Shown here piece by piece: positions 1 to 8,166 of a stretch of 64,000 nt of DNA. Position 1 is the stretch's first letter. Each line of letters starts with the position of its first letter. Source of the stretch: Armatimonas rosea (lineage in GTDB: Bacteria; Armatimonadota; Armatimonadia; Armatimonadales; Armatimonadaceae); NCBI RefSeq assembly GCF_014202505.1, contig NZ_JACHGW010000004.1, forward strand, positions 310,001-374,000. The letters run 5' to 3'. Below the pieces are notes generated by a model, which ran no database searches, was not told the origin of the DNA, and saw only the letters and a list, made by a program, of their open reading frames with translations. The position numbers and the translations under genes are program-made.

Positions 1-165
1 GAGTACCGTCTCCACTCCATCACTCCTCGTGAGCTCGCTGGCTATGTGCGTCAGGCACGAGAGCAAGGTTGGACGGGTGCGCTTCGAACTCCCATACCTT
101 TTGAGCTTGTCGTGGATGATGTGTCAGAAGATCATTCGCGGATGGGAATAAGCGTCGGGCAGTAA
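1..165 (+). CDS. C-terminal end of an unidentified protein (5' truncated by window)
   Basis: An open frame runs in from the window edge and ends at TAA, giving the last 54 residues of a protein. The visible part (begins EYRLHSITPRELAGYV) is hydrophilic with no membrane segment or motif I recognise. It is followed directly by an intergenic palindromic repeat. The function cannot be assigned from this fragment. Confidence 0.55.
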   Translation, partial: EYRLHSITPRELAGYVRQAREQGWTGALRTPIPFELVVDDVSEDHSRMGISVGQ

Positions 166-170
166 ATTAC

Positions 171-276
171 CCGCCTACGGTTAAGGGAGCGTCCCGAGGA
201 CGCGCGAAACGCTGAGTTCTCCGCGCCCACGGGACGCTCCCAACCTGCTGCCGGGGACTTTAGCCCCCGGCACGCG
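171..276. repeat. Intergenic palindromic repeat, copy A
   Basis: A 12-bp perfect inverted repeat (GGGAGCGTCCCG at 185-196, CGGGACGCTCCC at 230-241) is followed by a second palindrome, CCGGGG-ACTTTAG-CCCCCGG, at 251-270. The same two-part design recurs near 2191-2313 and 40240-40376. It lies between the ends of a + gene and a - gene. It looks like a REP/MITE-type element. No transposase gene is in the window. Confidence 0.75.
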
Positions 277-1617
277 TCATTTTCCAAACACCCCTGGTGG
301 GTCGGGGAAACCTTCCTGAACCTCGGCGAGCTGTACAAAAAAGAGGCGTGGCGTCCCGTCGGGGAGGGTGCGGAAAAAGAGCCGATGGACGTGCATTCCG
401 CCTGCGGTACGTGCCTCGACCTCGGCCTTGATCCACTCCGGCTCCCCAACGGGACGGTAGAGTAGCGGCGCGGCAGAGGTCGAGAGCGCCCCGACTCGCT
501 TGGCGGAGGTAAGCTCCCAGTGCTGGATATCGGTCGTGGGGAACCTCTTGGAGAGCGCTTGCAGGCGCTTCTGCCAGTAGCTCTTTTGCTGCTCCGCAAA
601 CGGGTGCAGGGAGTAGGAGCTACCAGGATTGGCGTAGAGGGTGGGCAGGTAGGCAAAGTCAAACTCCGCCGCCAGCGCCGCGGAATCTCGCTGTGCCCAG
701 GCTCTCTCAATGCGGGCAATTGCTGCCCGCAGGGCGGGCAGCTCGGACTCAGGAAGGGAAGTGGGAGCCTTACTAAGATCGGCGCTCACAAAACAGCGGG
801 CTCCTGCGGGCGGACGCGGCGCGAAGGTCCCCGGCGGAATGGGCTGGTCGTAGCGAAAGTTGGCGGAGACCTGCAGCATCCCTGTCTTCCACCAGTGGTA
901 CTCTCGCTCTTCACGGATCAGCAAGTGGGTTTTCGGGTCGGCCCAGAGAAAGACCGTGTCGTTACGACGAACCGTGCCCCCCTTGCCCGTATAGAGCGAG
1001 ATGCTTCGATGACTCTGAGCGGAGAACTGCAAGGTCGGCCTGCCCTGTCGGACACGCGGTTGCCGGGTCCAGGTGAGTCCTTGGGTGTTCGTGACCGGGT
1101 CGAGGATTCTCTTTTGGTTTGCCTTCCGCATACGCAAGACCTCGGCGGGGGCTGCACTCGTCGAGCCCTCGAAGATCAGATAGGCATCCTGCTTGGAGTC
1201 GTAGCACCAAGAGCCCTCCGGGGTCCAGACAAAGACTCCCTCGTTCACCCCTGCACTATCTACCGTTGTCTCGATGCGGATTGCGGGAGGATTGATCCGA
1301 AGGGTATGGTGCGAGACCATCCTCTGTGTGTCTTTTTTCTCGTCCCAGGCCCGTAGCGTGCTGTCCCATGACGCGGTATTGACTCTTCGCAGAGCCTTTT
1401 CCACAGGAGCCAGCGCCGAGGCAGGATGCGGCACCAAGACAATGCCCGCCACGATCCCGACAACTGCCGCCGTCCCAGCGAGTGCCAAGAGGAGCCGATA
1501 GGGTGGTCGGCCACTCGGTGGTGGCAGAGCCTTTAGCGTGCGGTCACGGAGTGCCGGGGCGGGTTTTGCATCGGCGTAGAGCTGCTGGGCCTGCTGCTCC
1601 AGCTCAGAATTATCCAT
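277..1617 (-). CDS. Membrane-anchored anti-sigma-like protein with LolA/RseB-like domain
   Basis: The 446-residue protein starts at an ATG that overlaps the end of the upstream ECF sigma gene by 8 bp, the usual place for an anti-sigma factor. The first ~37 residues are cytoplasmic. One membrane segment follows (about residues 38-60, LLLALAGTAAVVGIVAGIVL). The large outer domain (about 65-280) is rich in beta strands and resembles the LolA/RseB lipoprotein-carrier fold seen in sigma-E regulators. A second region (about 290-446) has no clear match. No zinc-binding HxxxCxxC motif is visible, so the sigma-binding mechanism is not evident. The role is inferred from position and topology. Confidence 0.6.
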   Translation of the reverse strand: MDNSELEQQAQQLYADAKPAPALRDRTLKALPPPSGRPPYRLLLALAGTAAVVGIVAGIVLVPHPASALAPVEKALRRVNTASWDSTLRAWDEKKDTQRMVSHHTLRINPPAIRIETTVDSAGVNEGVFVWTPEGSWCYDSKQDAYLIFEGSTSAAPAEVLRMRKANQKRILDPVTNTQGLTWTRQPRVRQGRPTLQFSAQSHRSISLYTGKGGTVRRNDTVFLWADPKTHLLIREEREYHWWKTGMLQVSANFRYDQPIPPGTFAPRPPAGARCFVSADLSKAPTSLPESELPALRAAIARIERAWAQRDSAALAAEFDFAYLPTLYANPGSSYSLHPFAEQQKSYWQKRLQALSKRFPTTDIQHWELTSAKRVGALSTSAAPLLYRPVGEPEWIKAEVEARTAGGMHVHRLFFRTLPDGTPRLFFVQLAEVQEGFPDPPGVFGK

Positions 1618-2110
1618 GAAAAGCCTCCTCAGAGAGAATGGTCCGTAGTTTTCCGACCGCCTCATAGACTTGGCTCTGGACAGTCCCGATAGGCAACTGT
1701 AGAACCTTGGCCGCCTCTTTATGGGTAAGCCCCTCCGCCTTGACCAGCAAGAACGCCTCACGCTGCGCCTCACTCAGACACACGAGAGCGCTCGCAAGTG
1801 TCAGACGAACGAGTATCTGAGACTCACTCCCGACAAGCGGAAGGTCGGTGAGTGGCGCAAGGGGAAGACGCTCGCGGCGCTGGCGAAGGGCACGGGAGCG
1901 AAACACGGCGATACGGAAGAGCCAGGTCTGGTGGGTCGAGCGCCCCGCAAACCGGGGAAGGCTCTCCAGTGCAGCGAGAAATACCTCCTGCGTGAGGTCT
2001 TCCGCATCTTCCTGGCAGCCTCCGCAGAGGCGCAGGCAGAAGCGATAGACCCGCTCGCTGTGCGTATCATAGAGGTGGGTGAGGCGACGGTGGGAGCTAT
2101 TGGTGCGCAT
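1610..2110 (-). CDS. ECF-family RNA polymerase sigma factor
   Basis: 166 residues with the standard ECF layout: region 2 near the N-terminus (DAEDLTQEVFLAAL) and region 4 helix-turn-helix near the C-terminus (LTHKEAAKVLQLPIGTVQSQ). It should direct RNA polymerase to a small regulon that includes itself and the overlapping membrane regulator downstream. An upstream GTG at 2158 would add 16 residues of non-conserved, proline-rich sequence. I preferred the ATG that gives the normal family length. Confidence 0.88.
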   Translation of the reverse strand: MRTNSSHRRLTHLYDTHSERVYRFCLRLCGGCQEDAEDLTQEVFLAALESLPRFAGRSTHQTWLFRIAVFRSRALRQRRERLPLAPLTDLPLVGSESQILVRLTLASALVCLSEAQREAFLLVKAEGLTHKEAAKVLQLPIGTVQSQVYEAVGKLRTILSEEAFHG

Positions 2111-2190
2111 TCTCACTGTTAGAGTCGCAGACGGGGCGGGTTTTGTTGGGAGACACACCCAAATAATTTCCGCGCCCTATCAAACCACGC

Positions 2191-2313
2191 AGGCCGGGGA
2201 TTGAAATCCCCGGCAGAAGGCAAGGAGCGCCCCGTGGGCGCGGGAAGCGCTAGGCACCCAGCGCGTCCTCGGGACGCTCCTAATTTGCTGCCGGGGATTT
2301 CAATCCCCGGCCT
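2191..2313. repeat. Intergenic palindromic repeat, copy B
   Basis: The most complete copy. A palindrome (GGCCGGGGATTGAAATCCCCGG, 2192 onward) comes first, then a long imperfect stem (GGAGCGCCCCGTGGGCGCG from 2224 against GCGCGTCCTCGGGACGCTCC ending 2280), and then the palindrome again near 2290-2312. It sits upstream of the ECF sigma gene and immediately after the stop of the next - strand gene. Confidence 0.8.
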
Positions 2314-2316
2314 GCC

Positions 2317-2928
2317 CTACAGCTTGATCCCTGCCCTGTCGAGGACATCCCGGTCGCGCTCAAAGGTGAGCTCCGGGGCCGCCAGGGTCCAGGACACCAC
2401 CCGTTTCTCTCCGTTAAGACGAACCCGCCCCGCGACCACCACCGTGCGCTGGGTGGGCTTTCCGGGCAGGTTGAGCGCGTACTCCAGCCGGGTCATCTTC
2501 AGCCCGCCGCGCTCGACACTCTCCAGCCGAACCCGCTGGTACTCCTGCCCCCAGCCAGAGAGGCGCTCGTCGAGGCGCTCCAAGATCGTACGGGGGCTGA
2601 GGCCCTCGCTCAGGTTCAGGAGCTTCTGCTCAAAGATCGCCCCCGATGGCGCTAAGAGCTCGGTGGAGTCGGGACTTGCGTGGCTAAGCTGCCAGCTGAC
2701 CCGCCGAAGGTCACGGTCCTCAAAGAGGAGTAAGGCGTCCTCGGGGATGGGGGTTGGCGTGGGGCGAGGTCGAGTTGTTACCGCGACCCGCCGGGGAGAC
2801 TTGGGGAGCGAGAGCCACGCCCGGACACTCAGCCCCACTACCAGCACCGCGAAGCCGCCTGCTAGAAGAATCAGCCCCTTTGTAGGAGCGTCAAAAAAAA
2901 GTTTCTCGGTTTTGTCAGATTCAGCCAT
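2317..2928 (-). CDS. Single-pass membrane protein of unknown function
   Basis: A 203-residue protein with a short cytoplasmic N-terminus, one membrane helix (about residues 17-38, LILLAGGFAVLVVGLSV), a threonine/proline-rich linker (TTRPRPTPTPIP) and a soluble outer domain of about 140 residues. The outer domain (for example LSEGLSPRTILERLDERLSGWG) looks like a small alpha/beta fold, but I do not recognise a family. A GTG two codons upstream (2934) is an equally possible start. It is divergent from comM with 48 bp between starts. Its stop borders repeat copy B. Confidence 0.7.
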   Translation of the reverse strand: MAESDKTEKLFFDAPTKGLILLAGGFAVLVVGLSVRAWLSLPKSPRRVAVTTRPRPTPTPIPEDALLLFEDRDLRRVSWQLSHASPDSTELLAPSGAIFEQKLLNLSEGLSPRTILERLDERLSGWGQEYQRVRLESVERGGLKMTRLEYALNLPGKPTQRTVVVAGRVRLNGEKRVVSWTLAAPELTFERDRDVLDRAGIKL

Positions 2929-2976
2929 GTTCACCCGTTCTACAGACGCAAATCCGACAAAAAGGTGACAGAGAAA

Positions 2977-4584
2977 ATGTTAGCAGTGGTAGAATCCGCA
3001 GCGATTTTTGGGGTGGACGCCTACGGCGTCCGGGCAGAGGTCAATGTCTCAGGGACCGTTCCGAGCTTTACGATCGTGGGGCTCCCCGATGCGGCGGTGC
3101 AGGAGAGCCGAGAGCGCGTCCGGGCGGCGATTCGCAACAGCGGCCTGCGCTTCCCCTACGAGAAACGCATCATCGTTAACCTCGCCCCCGCCGATATCCG
3201 AAAAGCCGGGCCCGCCTTCGACCTTCCTATCGCTGTCGGCCTGCTAGTCGCCACCGAGCAGCTCGCCCCGGAGCAGCTTGCCGAGACCGTCTTTATCGGG
3301 GAGCTGGGCCTCGATGGTGCGGTGCGCCCGGTCTCGGGGATTCTCCCCCTGGCGCTCTGGGCACGGCAGAGCGGACGGCGGCGGCTGATTGTCCCCGAGG
3401 CCAACACCCGTGAGGCTGCGATTGTGGGCGAGGTCGATGTGTATGGGGTGACATCGCTGGCCCAGGTGCTGGAGATCCTCAACGAGCCCGAGTTCTTTGT
3501 TCCCGTGCGGGAGGACCCGCAGAAGATCCTGGCGCACCGGGGCAGCAGCGATGTGGACTTCTCCGATGTCAAGGGCCAAGCGCAGGTCAAGCGGGCGCTG
3601 GAGGTCGCGGCGGCGGGCGGGCACAATCTCCTGCTGATCGGCTCTCCGGGCGCGGGAAAGACCATGCTGGCGCGACGGCTCCCGACCATCCTGCCGACGC
3701 TCTCGGTCGAGGAGGCGCTGGAGGTCACGAAGCTCTACTCGGTCTCGGGGCACCTTGCCAGCGGCGCGGCCCTGGTCACGGAGCGCCCGTTTCGCTCGCC
3801 GCACCACACGATCTCCAACGCGGGACTCACGGGGGGCGGCTCGATCCCTCGTCCCGGTGAGGTCTCCCTGGCACACTTCGGGGTTCTCTTTCTCGATGAG
3901 CTCCCCGAGTTCAACCGCGATGTGCTTGAGGTGATGCGCCAGCCACTCGAAGACGGCCACGTGACCATCGCCCGGGCCGCCGCATCGCTGACCTACCCCG
4001 CGCGCTTCACCCTGGTGGCGGCCATGAACCCCTGCCCTTGTGGCTTCTACGGCGATCCGGTTCGGGCGTGCTCCTGCTCTCAACAGGCGGTCGCCAAGTA
4101 CCTCGCGCGGGTCTCGGGACCACTGCTCGACAGAATCGATATCCACCTGGAAGTCCCACGCCTCCACCACGACGAGCTCACCGCCCCACCCGCGGGCGAG
4201 AGCTCCACTGCAATTCGGGGGCGTGTGGAGCGGGCACGAGAGCTACAGCGGCGACGATTTCTGCGTGAGCTTCACACGGTCTTGGACGGCCATGAGCTCC
4301 CGGGAGAAAAAGTCCCGCTGGCCACTGCGTCACCTTCCCCCAGCACGTTCTGCAACGCCCACATGTCCTCGCGCCAGCTCCAGCGCCACTGCACGATGGA
4401 GCCTGAGGCAAAATCTCTTTTAAGCTCGGCGATTACCGCGATGCAGCTGTCGGCGCGCGCCTACGACCGCATCCTGAAAGTTGCCCGCACCATCGCCGAC
4501 CTTGCCGCCTCGGAGACCATTGGGGTTGCCCATATCGCCGAGGCGGTGCAGTACCGGACACTGGACCGTAAGTTCTGGCGCTAG
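2977..4584 (+). CDS. comM: YifB/ComM family Mg chelatase-like AAA+ ATPase
   Basis: ComM-type helicases help branch migration during natural transformation. The 535-residue protein has the family layout: an N-terminal Lon-protease-like fold domain (to about residue 170), then an AAA+ module with Walker A GSPGAGKTML, Walker B VLFLDELPEF and the cysteine-rich NPCPCGFYGD stretch, and a C-terminal Mg-chelatase domain. I chose the ATG with an AAAGGTG site 9 bases upstream. An in-frame GTG at 2965 lies inside that site. The stop shares CTAG with the convergent GH4 gene. The gene suggests, but does not prove, competence for DNA uptake. Confidence 0.93.
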   Translation: MLAVVESAAIFGVDAYGVRAEVNVSGTVPSFTIVGLPDAAVQESRERVRAAIRNSGLRFPYEKRIIVNLAPADIRKAGPAFDLPIAVGLLVATEQLAPEQLAETVFIGELGLDGAVRPVSGILPLALWARQSGRRRLIVPEANTREAAIVGEVDVYGVTSLAQVLEILNEPEFFVPVREDPQKILAHRGSSDVDFSDVKGQAQVKRALEVAAAGGHNLLLIGSPGAGKTMLARRLPTILPTLSVEEALEVTKLYSVSGHLASGAALVTERPFRSPHHTISNAGLTGGGSIPRPGEVSLAHFGVLFLDELPEFNRDVLEVMRQPLEDGHVTIARAAASLTYPARFTLVAAMNPCPCGFYGDPVRACSCSQQAVAKYLARVSGPLLDRIDIHLEVPRLHHDELTAPPAGESSTAIRGRVERARELQRRRFLRELHTVLDGHELPGEKVPLATASPSPSTFCNAHMSSRQLQRHCTMEPEAKSLLSSAITAMQLSARAYDRILKVARTIADLAASETIGVAHIAEAVQYRTLDRKFWR

Positions 4585-6044
4585 TGAAAGCCGGGGAGGA
4601 AGTCCTTCTCGGCCTCGAACATCTCCAGCGCCATGGCCTTAATCTCGGCGGGTGAGCAGCAAGCCATGGTGAGCGGGTCGAGATAGAGCGCATGGATCGC
4701 TTTCTCAATGCTCTTCTCGATCGCCGCTTGCGCCCCGAGCTCGTACATGGCCATGTTCATCTGGCAGACGCCGGCCATCTGGCTGGGGAGCTTGCCGTAG
4801 CGGGTCGGGTTGATCCCGTTGCGGTCGACCATGCACGAGACCTCGACAATGCCATCGTGTGGGAGGTTCTCGATCAGCCCGCCGGTGTTGGGGACATTGC
4901 CATGGATGCGAAACGGGGTGTCTTTCTCACGGGCCTCGATAATCCAGCTCGCGTACTCCCAGGAGCGCTCCCAGCCCACGGGTTTCTCGCCGCGGACCAT
5001 CGCCTCCCGCTCGGAGTCGGCGTTGGCGCGCCAGGTCGGCCAGTTGTCGGCGTAGAAGCTCGTGCCACCGTCGTAGCCGAACCGCGAGTACTTATGGAGC
5101 AGGTCCTTGCGCTTACGGTAGTAGGGCAGGTACTCCGAGAGGTGCCCCGACGACTCGGTGATAAAGGCACCAAAGTGGACACACATGTCTTTTCGGACGA
5201 CATCTTTATGGTGGCTGGGCAGGTCCTTGGGGCCATAGACCAGGTTCTCCGGGTTGTCGGGCAGGCCCTCCGCGACCGTCAGCTCCAGCTCCTGACGGAA
5301 CTTCTCATAGAGCACGGTGTCGTAGAGGCTCTTGCCGTGGTGGTTGAGCCGGGTGAACCAGGCCAGGTGGTTGATGCCCGCGCACTCCCAGTCCATCTCC
5401 GCGTAGGGCACTCCCGCGTAGCCCGCCAGCAGGTGGCTCGTCCCCTGCACCGAGTGGCACAGCCCGACAATGGGCAGAGTCGAGACCCGTGCGGCCGCAA
5501 GGCACATCATGCTCATGGGGTTGGTGTAGTTGAGCACGATCACGTCGGGGCACAGCTCCTCGGCATCCCGCAGCACGTCCAGCCAGACAGGGATCGTCCG
5601 GAGGGACTTGAAGAGCCCACCCGGTCCAATCGTATCCCCGATGCACTGGTTGACCCCGTACTTGGCGGGGATATCGTTGTCGTGGCGGACACAGCCCAGG
5701 CCGCTCACCTCGATACAGTTGGTCAGGTAGTCCGAGCCAGGGAGCATCTCACGGCGGTTGGTGGAGCCAATAATCATCCACTTCTGCGCGAGCCCCTTCT
5801 CGTGCACCAAGCGGGTCAGCAGGGCGACCATGGTCTTGAGCCGGCTCTCGTCGGTATCCACCAGCGCAATCGTCCCACCCTGGTTGCCGGGAATGTTGAG
5901 GATATCGCTTGTCAGTCGTGGGGTGAAGCCGGAGCCCGCCCCCATCATTGTCACTTTAATCGGACGCAGCATCGTCCCGGGGAGGCCCCGCTCCTGCGCG
6001 TCTTGCGTGTGGGCAGCGTGGCCCGCCTTCTTCTCTTCAGCCAT
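4581..6044 (-). CDS. Glycoside hydrolase family 4 (alpha-galactosidase/alpha-glucosidase type)
   Basis: GH4 enzymes use NAD+ and a divalent metal to cleave glycosides by an oxidation-elimination route. The 487-residue protein shows the N-terminal Rossmann motif (GAGSGFTPRLTSDI), the NYTNPMSMM segment, the metal-binding cysteine in GLCHSVQGT and the histidine in GINHLAWF. The substrate cannot be read from sequence. The MelA/AglA-like branch with Cys-His metal binding is likely. The ATG starts 3 bases after the stop of the REase-like gene, so it is probably co-transcribed. A start 24 codons later (MLRPIK) would remove a poorly conserved leader. Confidence 0.9.
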   Translation of the reverse strand: MAEEKKAGHAAHTQDAQERGLPGTMLRPIKVTMMGAGSGFTPRLTSDILNIPGNQGGTIALVDTDESRLKTMVALLTRLVHEKGLAQKWMIIGSTNRREMLPGSDYLTNCIEVSGLGCVRHDNDIPAKYGVNQCIGDTIGPGGLFKSLRTIPVWLDVLRDAEELCPDVIVLNYTNPMSMMCLAAARVSTLPIVGLCHSVQGTSHLLAGYAGVPYAEMDWECAGINHLAWFTRLNHHGKSLYDTVLYEKFRQELELTVAEGLPDNPENLVYGPKDLPSHHKDVVRKDMCVHFGAFITESSGHLSEYLPYYRKRKDLLHKYSRFGYDGGTSFYADNWPTWRANADSEREAMVRGEKPVGWERSWEYASWIIEAREKDTPFRIHGNVPNTGGLIENLPHDGIVEVSCMVDRNGINPTRYGKLPSQMAGVCQMNMAMYELGAQAAIEKSIEKAIHALYLDPLTMACCSPAEIKAMALEMFEAEKDFLPGFH

Positions 6045-6047
6045 GAA

Positions 6048-6752
6048 CTAGGGTTCGGCAGCAACGAGAGGTTTCCCTGCAAGTGCAGCTACTGGCGATG
6101 TAGATGCATTGGCAGCGATAACGCTTTGTACGAGCGGCTCCAGTGCAGAGAGAAGCTCTCTCCAACCGAGCAGCTTCGTGAGATCGAGAATTCCACGTCG
6201 CTCCTCAAGGGCACGCAAAATGACCCCCAGCTGTTCTTGGGAGAGCCAGCCGTCTGTAAATGACTGTCGCAATCGCCACGAGGCACTCCCTTCACGCAGT
6301 GTCGGATCGAGGGTGCAGAGAATAGCTTCCGCAAGCTGGAGTACGTCGGCAACTTCCTGCTCACTGCACGGCTGGCCCTGTCGATGTTTCAATTGCATCC
6401 AGCGCTTCTGAATCTCCTCGATTGTCCAATGAGGCGGCTCAGGATTCTCGAACTTTTCTGACATTACCGCATCGTAGACCACAAGCTGAAGCTGCCATCC
6501 TTGTTCGGCATCGATTCTTTTTGCAAGCTCAATAAGCTCACGATCTCGCGAAAATTCGGCATGGGTGCGCAGTGCAACAACAACGCATTTGTCAGGACGT
6601 CGGGCAATCAAATCAATACGTGTTGAAGTGGCGATAAATGCAGGAAGCTCTGCGATGGAAGGGCGACACTGCACGGAAAACCCCTCAGCGGCAAGCTCCC
6701 GCGCCAGCTCGGCGAGAGTGTCGTCGTAGCTGATTAGTAACACCGATTTCAT
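6048..6752 (-). CDS. Degenerate REase-like (AHJR-type) protein
   Basis: A 234-residue protein opening MKSVLLISYDDTLAEL. The central stretch IDLIARRPDKCVVVALRTH matches the core strands of restriction-endonuclease-like domains (D, then ExK), but the E-x-K position reads A-L-R. Catalysis by the standard mechanism is therefore unlikely. The C-terminal half is alpha-helical and unassigned. Its start codon overlaps the stop of the truncated RusA-like frame. The same reading frame extends upstream into RusA-like sequence (RLDGDNLMK), so the gene appears joined to a deletion product. Family assignment is from memory of the motif pattern and is moderate. Confidence 0.6.
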   Translation of the reverse strand: MKSVLLISYDDTLAELARELAAEGFSVQCRPSIAELPAFIATSTRIDLIARRPDKCVVVALRTHAEFSRDRELIELAKRIDAEQGWQLQLVVYDAVMSEKFENPEPPHWTIEEIQKRWMQLKHRQGQPCSEQEVADVLQLAEAILCTLDPTLREGSASWRLRQSFTDGWLSQEQLGVILRALEERRGILDLTKLLGWRELLSALEPLVQSVIAANASTSPVAALAGKPLVAAEP

Positions 6753-6988
6753 CAGATTGTCACCATCAAGCCGTACAGGATCGTCTCCCAAAAACACACA
6801 ATTGTTACCTGTACGGGAATGGAAACCGGCTCCCCCTGCCAAACTTCCCGAGCGGCTGCCTGAACCCGTTCTTGCCACTCTCGAAGTCTCTCCCGATTGT
6901 GGCTCTGGTAAGAAACAGGTGGTCCTTCCAAGACAAACTCAACAGGCAATATCTGAAGCAATTTTACCTCAAGCACCAAACCGAGCAA
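6752..6988 (-). pseudogene. Truncated, frameshifted RusA-like nuclease remnant
   Basis: The frame encodes VEFVLEGPPVSYQ followed by a basic helix, like the N-terminal half of RusA-family Holliday-junction nucleases. It then ends early after VTIVCFW. The motif expected next, with two catalytic aspartates (RLDGDNLMK), is present in the -1 frame, entered at a run of five T near 6790. The last third, with the third aspartate, is missing. The start is uncertain: TTG at 6988 overlaps the ankyrin gene, TTG at 6961 follows GAGGT, and TTG at 6949 lies behind a possible -10 (TAAAAT). It is either a pseudogene or the first half of a frameshift-expressed fusion. Confidence 0.55.
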
Positions 6989-8087
6989 GCAACGCCAGAA
7001 TCTCGTCCTTGCGTTCGACTTGCTCGGCGAGGGCTACGGGCGTAAGAGTCACGTAGCCCTTTTGGTAAACCTTAGTGGTGTAGGAGACATGGGGGCTGGC
7101 TCCCGCATCCAGGAGGATTTCGACGGCCTCGGGACAGTTCCCGCGTACTGCCTCCATCAAGAGCGGTATGGAAAAGGGGTCACCCCGCGCATCGTCCTCA
7201 TTGGGACTTGCCCCCAGAGACAGCCACAGTCGCATCGCCGCTAGCTTCGCATCGAGGTGGCGCTCCAGTGGTCGCCCTAAGTGAGGCACCACGCACATAT
7301 TGGGGATCGACTGGTGCAAGAAGTTATTTTTCTCCGCTTGGGTCAACAAGTTCTCCCCGATAAACTCAAGTGAAAACCCCTCCTCCCAGACCTGGCGCTC
7401 CGTCCCACTGTAGAGCAAACGCCCATTTAGCCCCAAAAGTCCCTCCAGTTCTCCGAGGATGAGGGTGGAGTCAAGTTGATCGAGGTACGGTTTCGGTGGG
7501 ACGGGACTTGGAGGAATGGGAGTGGCAAACTCCGCTTCTAGCTCTGCAACCCTTTGAAACAGATACGCCAAGCGCGGCTCACGTTTCTTTTGTCCGGCGA
7601 GAAATGCTTCCTCGTCAAAGGGCTTGCCTGTCGCCTCGCCTGTGGCAATCCAGCAGTCTCGTTTTGTCTTCCCCAGCGCGGTGACGATATCCTCGCGCCG
7701 GGTTCCGGGGAGGCAGTACGGCAGAAGCGCATCGGGATTCCCCGCCAGGGCAGCCAGCTCTTCGAGTGTTTTGTAGCGAATAGGATCATCAGAGCCGCTG
7801 TCGGAGCCCACCCAATAATCGGGTGCGGAATCGAACGTATCGACCAGCAGGCCGTTCTCAAAGAGCTCGTACTGGGCAATGTCACCGTCGTACTCGCTGA
7901 GATACAGCACGGGGAGCCGTGTCTGCTCGGCGATGACTCTTGCCTCGCAGCGATAGGGATAGACCGAGACCCAGCCGTTCTGGGGTTCCGCCGAGACCCA
8001 CGCGATACTGGCGGTCGCCTCTATCGCCCCGCGAACCCACGCGACCTCGGTGGTGCGAACGTGGAAATTATGAAATGTACTCCCCAT
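6969..8087 (-). CDS. Ankyrin-repeat-containing protein
   Basis: 372 residues. The first ~200 form a soluble domain I do not recognise (starts MGSTFHNFHVRTTEVAWV). The last ~110 carry ankyrin-type repeats (PLLMEAVRGNCPEAVEILLDAGASP), pointing to a protein-binding role. No signal peptide or membrane segment is seen. It is the first gene of a run toward the RusA-like remnant, the REase-like gene and GH4. A terminator separates it from fucI upstream. Confidence 0.75.
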   Translation of the reverse strand: MGSTFHNFHVRTTEVAWVRGAIEATASIAWVSAEPQNGWVSVYPYRCEARVIAEQTRLPVLYLSEYDGDIAQYELFENGLLVDTFDSAPDYWVGSDSGSDDPIRYKTLEELAALAGNPDALLPYCLPGTRREDIVTALGKTKRDCWIATGEATGKPFDEEAFLAGQKKREPRLAYLFQRVAELEAEFATPIPPSPVPPKPYLDQLDSTLILGELEGLLGLNGRLLYSGTERQVWEEGFSLEFIGENLLTQAEKNNFLHQSIPNMCVVPHLGRPLERHLDAKLAAMRLWLSLGASPNEDDARGDPFSIPLLMEAVRGNCPEAVEILLDAGASPHVSYTTKVYQKGYVTLTPVALAEQVERKDEILALLARFGA

Positions 8088-8121
8088 GCGCCACGCACTC
8101 CACGTGCTGTCTCAAAAACGG

Positions 8122-8155
8122 AAACGCCCCGTGCGGGGCACGGGGCGTTTTTTAC
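8122..8155 (-). terminator. Rho-independent terminator after fucI
   Basis: A 13-bp inverted repeat (AAACGCCCCGTGC / GCACGGGGCGTTT) has a very short loop and T-rich flanks on both strands. It lies just after the fucI stop and before the ankyrin gene start, so it should end fucI transcription on the - strand. Confidence 0.85.
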
Positions 8156-8166
8156 GGTTCCTACTC

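Noticed and set aside
3244..4170. Antisense open frame inside comM
   Set aside because: comM has complete Walker motifs and family layout on the other strand.
4692..6263. Long + strand open frame (523 codons) opposite GH4
   Set aside because: It is the antisense of the GH4 gene, which has clear catalytic motifs. The predicted protein is rich in Val/Gly/Arg with no recognisable domain.
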